A stretch of 7,262 bases of DNA, from positions 200 to 7,461 of the forward strand of contig PMMJ01000231.1 in the NCBI GenBank assembly GCA_003162255.1, read 5' to 3'. This DNA comes from Acidobacteriaceae bacterium (GTDB lineage Bacteria > Acidobacteriota > Terriglobia > Terriglobales > Acidobacteriaceae). Below the pieces are notes generated by a model. The model was not told the DNA's origin and did not search any database. It saw only the letters and a program-made list of their open reading frames with translations. A program made the translations under genes and the position numbers. Of this stretch, positions 1 through 5,220 are shown piece after piece; position 1 is the stretch's first letter, and each line of letters begins with the position of its first letter.

Positions 1-125
1 ATCGCAAGTTGCGATCCCTTGGGCGGGCGGAGAGCCTCCGGTACATCCTGCGCAAAAACCGGCAGGCACAGCAAAACGAGACCAGCGAGAACGAGCAACA
101 ACGGCATCAGTCGTTGAATCTTCAT
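1..125 (-). CDS. Secreted protein of unknown function, N-terminal fragment
   Basis: Reading the complement from the ATG at 125 gives 41 codons with no stop before the window edge. The peptide starts MKIQRLMPLLLVLAGLVLLC and continues to LPVFAQDVPEALRPPKG. It is a clear Sec signal peptide: a K/R n-region, a hydrophobic core at residues 8-21, and a likely signal peptidase I site at VFA-Q (residues 23-26). The Cys at residue 20 is preceded by leucines, so it does not fit a lipobox. The mature part visible is only about 16 residues and carries no recognisable motif, so no function is assigned. No strong Shine-Dalgarno precedes the ATG. The gene is divergent from the M48 protease and shares the 126-300 interval with it. 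The track-length cut-off would miss this fragment; the call rests on the signal peptide. Confidence 0.72.
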   Translation of the reverse strand, partial: MKIQRLMPLLLVLAGLVLLCLPVFAQDVPEALRPPKGSQLA

Positions 126-300
126 AGTTTTATTTTGGATGCACATCGCACTGCGAATGTTCTATGGTAGCGAATTTGGCCCGTTCGCGCACCTGAGACC
201 CGCGAAATTGCACATGCCGAACGTCCACCACTTCTCCCTTTCCTCCCTTTTCATGTGCGGTTCTGCAATAATCGTGTTCCCGAATCATCAGGAGCAGACC
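126..300. other. Divergent intergenic region between a secreted protein and the M48 protease
   Basis: This 175-base interval separates two divergent starts and must hold both promoters unless one is internal to a gene. An AATAAT at 267-272 is a possible -10 for the rightward protease gene, but no convincing -35 lies 16-18 bases upstream. No clear promoter was seen for the leftward gene. An open frame reaching back to an ATG at 139 continues into the protease, but it reads as non-coding leader: it has no ribosome binding site and would bury the signal peptide. Confidence 0.4.
290..294 (+). promoter_or_regulatory. Ribosome binding site fixing the protease start at 301
   Basis: AGGAG lies 6 bases before the ATG at 301. 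This decides the start in favour of 301 over the in-frame ATG at 139, which has no such site and would place 54 extra residues before the signal sequence. Confidence 0.75.
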
Positions 301-1647
301 ATGACAGACCGGATGCGCTTTCTCCCGCTGCTTCTCCTTTTCGCCAGCGCGATGGCAACGCTGCAGGCGCAAACCAGTGCCGGCAATGTCACAAGTCCCA
401 CCACTGCAGCTGCAACTTCCGCCCCAGCCGGCGCGGATTCAACCAGCGCGCCCATCGTCGAGTACGCGCCTCCTCCGGCCGAGTACGCACGCGCTAAAGC
501 GTATTCGAACGCTCACTATCGGCACTTTTTTTTCGATGCGTTTTACGGGTTCCTGGTTTTGTTCGTCCTATTGCGCTGGCGTCTGGCGCCCGCGTTTCGC
601 AACCTGGCTGAACGCGTCTCCACACGCCGATTGGTGCAGTTGGTCGTCTTCGCGCCTCTGCTTTTGCTAACGATTGCAATCCTCGGAATCGCTACGGACA
701 TTAAGGACCAGTCGTTATTGCGCGCCTATGGCCTCTCCGTGCAAGACTGGGGACCATGGCTCCGCGACTGGATCTTGAACCAGGCACTGATGCTGATTGT
801 GGGAACGCTGCTGGTTGGCATCCTTTATGCCGTCGTCCGGCGCAGCCCGAAGCGCTGGTGGTTCTACTTCTGGATCGCTTCCATCCCCGTCCTGCTGGCG
901 ATCTTCTTTCTGCAACCGATCGTCATCGATCCCTTGTTCTACACTTTCAAGCCGCTCCAAACCGTGCAGCCCGTCCTGCTCTCGGAGATGCAGAAAGTCG
1001 TCCATCGCGGCGGAATGGAGATTCCCGCCGACCGCATGTTCGTGATGAATGCCAGCTCGAAGCAAACCGGCCTGAACGCTTATGTCACCGGCTTTGGCGC
1101 GTCTAAGCGCGTCGTCGTCTGGGACAACACGATTGCCAAGGCCACCGTTCCGGAGACGCTATTTGTCTTCGGACACGAGATGGGGCACTACGTTTTGCTG
1201 CACCTCCCGAAGGAAATTTCCATCGATGCCGCCATTCTGCTCTTTCTGTTGTATCTAGGCTACCGCCTGTCGAACGGAATGTTGGCGCGATGGGGCGCGA
1301 AGTGGGGCATTCGAGACTTGCAGGATTGGGCGTCGCTGCCCGTTCTGATATTTGTGATTACGGCGCTGGCATTTCTTGCGACTCCCGCGTTCAACGCCGT
1401 GAGCCGCCATTTTGAGCACGAGGCCGACCGCTATGGCCTCGAAGTGATCCACGGAATTGTGCCCGACCCAAATCAGGTCGCCGCCCATTACTTCGAGAAA
1501 AGTGGAGAGACGAACCTCTCCGATCCCGACCCGAATACGTTCATAAAAGTGTGGTTCTACGATCATCCGACCCGGCCAGAGCGGGTGCATTTCGTAGCCA
1601 CCTATGATCCCTGGTCGAAGGGAAAAGCTCCCAAGTATGTGAAGTAG
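301..1647 (+). CDS. M48 family (STE24/CAAX prenyl protease-like) integral-membrane zinc metalloprotease
   Basis: The 448-residue protein is a membrane-embedded zinc endopeptidase of the M48A/STE24 type. After an N-terminal hydrophobic signal or anchor (residues 5-22) comes an Ala/Ser/Thr/Pro-rich spacer. The STE24-type multi-span N-terminal domain follows, with hydrophobic spans near 79-92, 111-132, 159-179 and 187-206. The catalytic part has the characteristic NAYVTGFGASKRVVVWDNTI stretch (about 259-278), then the HEMGH zinc motif at 292-296 (ligands H292 and H296, catalytic E293). RHFEHEAD at 369-376 supplies the third ligand, most likely E372. Two more hydrophobic segments (near 308-322 and 347-361) separate the motifs, as in STE24. 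All key residues are present and the length is normal for the family. Eukaryotic STE24 cleaves prenylated CAAX proteins; bacterial members probably act in membrane-protein or precursor processing, and the substrate here is unknown. It converges on the tonB-like gene. Confidence 0.9.
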   Translation: MTDRMRFLPLLLLFASAMATLQAQTSAGNVTSPTTAAATSAPAGADSTSAPIVEYAPPPAEYARAKAYSNAHYRHFFFDAFYGFLVLFVLLRWRLAPAFRNLAERVSTRRLVQLVVFAPLLLLTIAILGIATDIKDQSLLRAYGLSVQDWGPWLRDWILNQALMLIVGTLLVGILYAVVRRSPKRWWFYFWIASIPVLLAIFFLQPIVIDPLFYTFKPLQTVQPVLLSEMQKVVHRGGMEIPADRMFVMNASSKQTGLNAYVTGFGASKRVVVWDNTIAKATVPETLFVFGHEMGHYVLLHLPKEISIDAAILLFLLYLGYRLSNGMLARWGAKWGIRDLQDWASLPVLIFVITALAFLATPAFNAVSRHFEHEADRYGLEVIHGIVPDPNQVAAHYFEKSGETNLSDPDPNTFIKVWFYDHPTRPERVHFVATYDPWSKGKAPKYVK

Positions 1648-1661
1648 GGAACTGGCCAAGA

Positions 1662-1687
1662 GCCCTGGCTTCGTATCAGGGCATTTT
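1662..1687 (+). terminator. Weak terminator-like hairpin after the M48 protease gene
   Basis: GCCCTG (1662-1667) and CAGGGC (1677-1682) form a 6-bp stem with a 9-base loop, followed by ATTTT. It starts 15 bases after the protease stop codon. The T run is short, so it could equally be just part of the intergenic repeat cluster. Confidence 0.35.
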
Positions 1688-1784
1688 GGCGGCCGGCTTC
1701 GTGTCACCGCGTCTTCATGGTTCGTATCAGGGCATCGCTTCAGCGATGCCGATCCAGTTCCCAAATGGGCGCCCCTTCAGGGGC
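1670..1784. repeat. Intergenic palindromic repeat cluster in a convergent junction
   Basis: A 15-base direct repeat, TTCGTATCAGGGCAT, occurs at 1670-1684 and again exactly at 1721-1735. The second copy runs into a perfect 9-bp inverted repeat: GGCATCGCT at 1731-1739, a TC loop, and AGCGATGCC at 1742-1750. A second hairpin with the same CTTCAG centre follows: GCCCCT (1771-1776), TC, AGGGGC (1779-1784). The shared CTTCAG core in otherwise different stems suggests a family of small dispersed palindromes. From memory, such elements are common between genes in acidobacterial genomes. Lying between two convergent genes, the cluster may also stop transcription from both sides; that role is inference. 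Confidence 0.7.
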
Positions 1785-1805
1785 TGGGGGGCGATTTTCG
1801 CGAGG

Positions 1806-2903
1806 CTACTTCAACTCGCTGCTGTTGGGATCGAGGTTGTAAAAGTAATAGAAACGCAGGCCCAGGAGTTTGCCGGGAAATTCTTTCGGCAGCGGCGGGA
1901 ACGGGGTGGACGCGGTGATGCTCGCCCACGCCGCCCGGTCGAGCGGGATGTCGCCGGACGAAGTGCGAATCGCCATGTCGCTCACTTTGCCATCCTTCAG
2001 GATGACGAATTCAATCGCCAGCTTGCCCTGTTTCAAGATTGGCGGATACACCGACGGCGGCATCAGGCCATACCAGTTCTGTTTCACAATTTGCACGATC
2101 CGCGTCAGGTAAGGCCCAAAATCCACGCCCATCGTGTCGGTCAGGATTTCCGCCTGATCCAGCGCCTTCGCCCCGCTTCTGCCCGGGCTCCCGAAATCGC
2201 CCGCTTGTCCAGAACCGCCGTTGCGGCCGCGATTGGCGGCTACGCCCTGGACCGCCTGGTCGATCGCCGATCCTGCCGACATGCGCGCATTAAAATCAGG
2301 CACCGGCCGGTTTTGCGGAGGCGCCTGTAACTGTGCCGTCTGGTCGCGCGGCTGCGGCTGCGCGAATCCCGAGCTCTGCTGCGGATTCTCCTGCGGCGCT
2401 GGCTGACCCTGCGCCGCTGGCGGCGCGCTCTCGCCCGGGCTCCCTTGATGCATGTTTTGCAATATCTTCTTCAGTTCTTCGCGATTGATCTGCGGCGCTT
2501 TGCTGGTCGCGATGCGGTCCTTATCCGAAATCACTTTCGCATCGGGACGCCGCGTCAGTTTCTGCTCGTCGGGCGGCAACTCCAGGAACGTCGCGTCTTT
2601 CGGCCCCGTATCCGTCCGAATCGCCAGGGCCACCGTCCGGTGCGGCAACAGCTCCATCAACTTCTCGCTGTTCCACAACAGAATAATCACGAACAAGTGC
2701 AGGATTACGGACAGCCACAGCGCTTCGCGCTTGCGCGCCCGCGAGAGATCGTCCTGCAATTGAATGAGAAGATGCGGAACATCGTCGGGATTGAAGCTGC
2801 GGTAAGCCGTCTCCCAATGCTGCGCTTCAAACAAATCGCGCTGCTCCGGCTGGTCGGGAGGCGGAGGCAACGGGTCGCGAGACGGAATTTGGGTAACCGG
2901 CAT
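1806..2903 (-). CDS. TonB-like energy transducer protein
   Basis: The 365-residue protein has the classical TonB plan. A cytoplasmic N-terminus rich in Pro and charged residues (1-60) leads to one membrane span at about 61-78 (ALWLSVILHLFVIILLWN). A long periplasmic linker rich in Pro, Gln and Gly spans about 153-250, and a TonB C-terminal domain lies at about 262-356. The latter shows the expected pattern: helix YLTRIVQIVKQNWYGLMP, strand KLAIEFVILKDGKVSDMAI, then the helix and PFPPLP segment before the last strand LLGLRFYYFYNL. TonB proteins carry the energy of the proton gradient to outer-membrane receptors, normally with ExbB and ExbD. No exbBD or receptor gene is in this window, so the partner is unknown, and TonB-like proteins in this lineage are often multi-copy. 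The cytoplasmic tail of about 60 residues is longer than in E. coli TonB. The ATG at 2903 has no clear Shine-Dalgarno. Confidence 0.85.
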   Translation of the reverse strand: MPVTQIPSRDPLPPPPDQPEQRDLFEAQHWETAYRSFNPDDVPHLLIQLQDDLSRARKREALWLSVILHLFVIILLWNSEKLMELLPHRTVALAIRTDTGPKDATFLELPPDEQKLTRRPDAKVISDKDRIATSKAPQINREELKKILQNMHQGSPGESAPPAAQGQPAPQENPQQSSGFAQPQPRDQTAQLQAPPQNRPVPDFNARMSAGSAIDQAVQGVAANRGRNGGSGQAGDFGSPGRSGAKALDQAEILTDTMGVDFGPYLTRIVQIVKQNWYGLMPPSVYPPILKQGKLAIEFVILKDGKVSDMAIRTSSGDIPLDRAAWASITASTPFPPLPKEFPGKLLGLRFYYFYNLDPNSSELK

Positions 2904-2912
2904 CAGGCAGAG

Positions 2913-2918
2913 ACTATA
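2913..2918 (-). promoter_or_regulatory. Possible -10 element for the tonB-like gene
   Basis: On the minus strand TATAGT ends 9 bases before the ATG of the tonB-like gene. If it is used, the transcript would be leaderless or nearly so, which would fit the absence of a Shine-Dalgarno. No good -35 was found, so support is weak. Confidence 0.3.
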
Positions 2919-2973
2919 AAGGTTAGAGCCACGGGCAGACTCCTGGGTTGCGTAACATCTGCGTGAGATTACG

Positions 2974-3002
2974 GTAAAGTTCTCTCTGTAAAGTTACGTA
3001 AA
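2974..3002 (+). promoter_or_regulatory. Cluster of GTAAA direct repeats resembling a CpxR box
   Basis: GTAAA occurs at 2974-2978, 2988-2992 and 2998-3002; the first two copies extend to GTAAAGTT. The last two are spaced by 5 bases, giving GTAAA-GTTAC-GTAAA, which fits the enterobacterial CpxR consensus GTAAA-N5-GTAAA exactly. A related CGTAACA lies at 2951-2957. The site sits about 70-100 bases upstream of the tonB-like start and about 200 bases upstream of the 3202 start, so it could serve either gene. Binding by a CpxR-like (OmpR-family) regulator is inference; another regulator with direct-repeat half-sites would look the same. Confidence 0.5.
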
Positions 3003-3189
3003 CTATGGAGTTGCGACCGCCAACACCATTGTCGCATTTTTTGCGCCCGCCGAGTGAGTACCGGAGTAATGGCCGAGCAACCGGCCTGCCGGACAGGGAG
3101 ATCAGATCACCAATTTGAATCGGTCTGCATCACAACTTTTTGTGGCTCCGCTAGTCCTTGCGGTCTCGTTCCAACCGTAAAATGTCCTT

Positions 3190-3193
3190 GGAG
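3190..3193 (+). promoter_or_regulatory. Ribosome binding site for the 3202 gene
   Basis: GGAG lies 8 bases before the ATG at 3202. The later in-frame ATG at 3298, which would give a more compact signal peptide, has no such site, so 3202 is preferred. Confidence 0.55.
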
Positions 3194-3201
3194 ATCTGTC
3201 T

Positions 3202-4617
3202 ATGTTTCACGAAGGGACTCGCCGTCGTGGCGTACCTGTTCAAGGTGTTTCCGCGCTTCGCGCGTCTGCATTTCGTAGATCCGTGCCCAATGTGGCTATG
3301 CTGATGGTTGCAATCGCCCTGCTCGTCAGTCCCGTCACCCTGCTAGCTCAGCACGGTGGCGGCGGTGGCGGACGCGGCATGGGCGGCGGTACCGGCGGCG
3401 GCGCGGGCCGGCCCGGCGGAGTGAGCGAGAAGGACGATCTCAAGGATTTTCACCGCGCCATGGCTGTCCAAGCCACTGATGAGCAGCGCGCCGCTTTCGC
3501 CAAGGTCGCACAATTCGCCCAGGCCGCGAGCGATCGCCTGCAAGGTTTTCGCGAATCTCTGCAGAAGGGGCCTGCTTCATCATCTCTGGCCGATCGCGCA
3601 ACCGCCGTGGATCAGGCCATTGAACAAGCTCGCGCCGGCAACCAGAACTTTCTAACCTCGCTTTCTTCCGCTCAAAAGTCCGGATTGAAAGACATCACCG
3701 GGAAACTCTCAAAAGCAGATTCCAATCTCGGTAAGCAACTAAAAGCGCTGGACGAAATCGTCCAGACTCCCAAATCAGACGGTGGACAGATCGCGAACTC
3801 AGCCGCCGCTCTCGACAAAGAGCTCGCCAGTTTTCAAGACCAGCAACTGGCGCTCGCCAGAGAGATGGGCATTCTCCTCTCCGCTGCCGGCCAGGACCTC
3901 ACCTTCAACCTTCCCAAGGTGACAAACTCGATCAAGGTCGCCAGCCAGCCCGTTTCGATCTCAGCTTCGGGCGTCGTATCCAGGACTTCCGTCGAAAACG
4001 GCCACAATCTCTTCAGTCTCAAGCTAGTCGCCGATCTCTCCGATCTTCAGCAGAACATCACCGGCATCCTCCGCTCTCAAATCAACCGCTCTCCGCGCTG
4101 CGGTGAGCGTATTGAGATACAACAAGCCACGCTCACACCTCTATCTCCGGCTGGCCTCGTGGTAGCTCGCTTGCGTTTCGAGCGCTGGGCTTGCCCAGTT
4201 GACTCGGGCATTGAAAGTCCTATGGAAGTGGCTGCCGGAGACGCCACTATCGAGGTCAAGCTCACTCCGTCGGTCGAAGCCAACGCTGGATTGCACCTCG
4301 CCTCTGAAATCACCCGCGTCGAAGCCGACGGCTTCCTCCGCAACTTGCTCCGCTCCGGCGACCTCGGCGCCACGCTGCGCGACCAGATCGCCGCATCATT
4401 ACTCTCCGCTCTGCAAAAGGGCACAGACCTCAAGGCCACACTCCCGCCCGTCGCGCAGGGATCCGCCACCCTTCAGAAAGTGCAATTCCAGGATGCCGGC
4501 GCCAGCCAGTTGAACCTCGTCCTCGACGGTGAGCTACAGTTCTCCGACGAGCAGACACAACAATTTGCCGTTCAGCTTAAGCAACGCCTGTCCGCTCAAG
4601 GCGCTCCAACGCCATAA
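3202..4617 (+). CDS. Exported protein of unknown function with helical N-terminal and beta-rich C-terminal halves
   Basis: I do not recognise this 471-residue protein. It has a long basic n-region (residues 1-30), a hydrophobic core at 31-48 and a likely signal peptidase site at LLA-Q (about 47-50). A Gly-rich stretch follows at 52-73 (GGGGGGRGMGGGTGGG). Residues about 75-230 are Ala/Gln/Lys/Asp-rich and predicted helical, possibly coiled coil. They include ATDEQRAAF (91-99) and SLSSAQKSGL (153-162), which faintly recall the LTxxQ motifs of Spy/CpxP proteins. Residues about 232-455 look beta-rich, with alternating hydrophobic strands and two cysteines (C300, C331) that could pair in the periplasm. 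No catalytic motif is visible. The shared GTAAA-type box upstream and the downstream Spy-like gene suggest an envelope-stress or periplasmic role, but this is context only. Translation from 3298 instead of 3202 would remove 32 residues. Confidence 0.75.
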   Translation: MFHEGTRRRGVPVQGVSALRASAFRRSVPNVAMLMVAIALLVSPVTLLAQHGGGGGGRGMGGGTGGGAGRPGGVSEKDDLKDFHRAMAVQATDEQRAAFAKVAQFAQAASDRLQGFRESLQKGPASSSLADRATAVDQAIEQARAGNQNFLTSLSSAQKSGLKDITGKLSKADSNLGKQLKALDEIVQTPKSDGGQIANSAAALDKELASFQDQQLALAREMGILLSAAGQDLTFNLPKVTNSIKVASQPVSISASGVVSRTSVENGHNLFSLKLVADLSDLQQNITGILRSQINRSPRCGERIEIQQATLTPLSPAGLVVARLRFERWACPVDSGIESPMEVAAGDATIEVKLTPSVEANAGLHLASEITRVEADGFLRNLLRSGDLGATLRDQIAASLLSALQKGTDLKATLPPVAQGSATLQKVQFQDAGASQLNLVLDGELQFSDEQTQQFAVQLKQRLSAQGAPTP

Positions 4618-4640
4618 ATTCCAAATCGGAGTCGCGCTTT

Positions 4641-4655
4641 GTAAAGTTAAGCAAA
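4641..4655 (+). promoter_or_regulatory. CpxR-box-like direct repeat upstream of the Spy-like gene
   Basis: GTAAA (4641-4645), five bases GTTAA, then GCAAA (4651-4655) gives GTAAA-N5-GCAAA, one mismatch from the CpxR consensus. It matches the copy at 2987-3003 at 14 of 17 positions (TGTAAAGTTA core identical). It lies about 90-104 bases before the Spy-like start codon and about 40 bases before a candidate -10. In enterobacteria CpxR activates cpxP and spy, so its place here is suggestive. Confidence 0.5.
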
Positions 4656-4693
4656 GATTTGTCTGAATCCTGTCCCTCACACAACTTCCGGCG

Positions 4694-4699
4694 CATAAT
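4694..4699 (+). promoter_or_regulatory. Candidate -10 element of the Spy-like gene
   Basis: CATAAT matches five of six bases of TATAAT. The 16-18 base spaced -35 positions (around 4670-4677, TGTCCC) are poor. This pattern would fit a promoter that needs an activator bound at the upstream GTAAA box. Confidence 0.35.
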
Positions 4700-4744
4700 T
4701 CCGTTCATAGATGTAGACAGATCGATTCCAATAAGGAGATCTTC

Positions 4745-5212
4745 ATGCTCAAGCAGTGCTTTCTCGTTCTTCTCGCGGCTGGCGTCATCTCGGTGACCGC
4801 ACCTTTAGCGACGGCCCAATCCAACGACAGCCCGCCCCCTAACAATCAGCAGCCCGCGCAGGGCAACGGGGGCTGGCACCACGGCCCGCCCGATCCCGCT
4901 CAGCGCACCAAGGAACTGACCGAGAAACTCAAGCTCACCTCCGATCAGCAAACCAAGGTACAGGACATCCTCCAATCCGAACACTCCCAGATGGAGAGCC
5001 TGCACCAGGACAATTCTCTTTCCCAGCAGGATCGCCGTGCCAAAATGATGGATATCCGCAAGAACAGCGACACGCAGATCCGCGCGCTCCTCGACTCCAA
5101 CCAGCAGAAAAAGTGGGACGAAATGCAGGCCAAGCGTGAGCAATGGGGACAAGGCCATCGCCACGGTCCGCCCGACGGTGGCGACAATCAGGGCCCACCA
5201 CCTCAACAATAG
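4745..5212 (+). CDS. Spy/CpxP-like periplasmic protein (LTxxQ motif family)
   Basis: The 155-residue protein starts with a clean signal peptide (hydrophobic residues 6-19, likely cleavage at ATA-Q near 22-25). A Pro/Gln/Asn/Gly-rich linker follows, then a helical core at about 50-135. The core contains LTSDQ at 64-68, a textbook LTxxQ motif, and a degenerate second copy, LDSNQ at 116-120, as expected for the paired motifs of Spy and CpxP. Length and high Gln/Lys/Asp content fit the family. Spy is an ATP-independent periplasmic chaperone and CpxP a negative modulator of the Cpx sensor kinase; which role applies here cannot be told from sequence. The termini carry HH and HRH clusters (45-46, 138-140) that might bind metal. 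AAGGAG at 4733-4738 precedes the ATG by 6 bases. The gene lies 127 bases after the previous gene and has its own putative promoter. Confidence 0.82.
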   Translation: MLKQCFLVLLAAGVISVTAPLATAQSNDSPPPNNQQPAQGNGGWHHGPPDPAQRTKELTEKLKLTSDQQTKVQDILQSEHSQMESLHQDNSLSQQDRRAKMMDIRKNSDTQIRALLDSNQQKKWDEMQAKREQWGQGHRHGPPDGGDNQGPPPQQ

Positions 5213-5220
5213 AACGGAGG

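Larger units (their letters stand above)
2904..3201. other. Divergent regulatory region between tonB-like gene and exported-protein gene
   Basis: This 298-base interval has no believable gene. A GTG-started frame at 3054-3278 runs out of frame into the next gene and has a composition unlike its neighbours. The left part (2951-3003) holds four GTAA(A/C) boxes, treated separately. The stretch from 3050 to 3110 is GC-rich with small inverted repeats (for instance CCGGC at 3081-3085 and GCCGG at 3088-3092), but it does not match any riboswitch I recognise. If the promoter of the 3202 gene lies near the boxes, its transcript would have a leader of nearly 200 bases. Confidence 0.5.

Noticed and set aside
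139..300. 54-residue N-terminal extension of the M48 protease from the ATG at 139
   Set aside because: AGGAG directly before the ATG at 301 and the hydrophobic N-terminus that starts there favour 301; the extension has no ribosome binding site and no family similarity that I can see.
1670..1735. CRISPR-like array from the two 15-base direct repeats
   Set aside because: Only two copies, too short, and no further units or cas genes nearby; the palindromic context fits a dispersed repeat better.
1255..1764. 169-residue minus-strand open frame over the end of the M48 gene
   Set aside because: It overlaps the conserved zinc-binding region of a well-supported gene, and its first codons are intergenic repeat sequence.
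3004..3180. Riboswitch or structured RNA leader
   Set aside because: Only very short inverted repeats are present and no conserved core of a known riboswitch class could be recognised.
3054..3278. Small GTG-started open frame in the divergent region
   Set aside because: It runs out of frame into the 3202 gene, has a Cys/Ser/Arg-rich shadow-like composition and no clear ribosome binding site.
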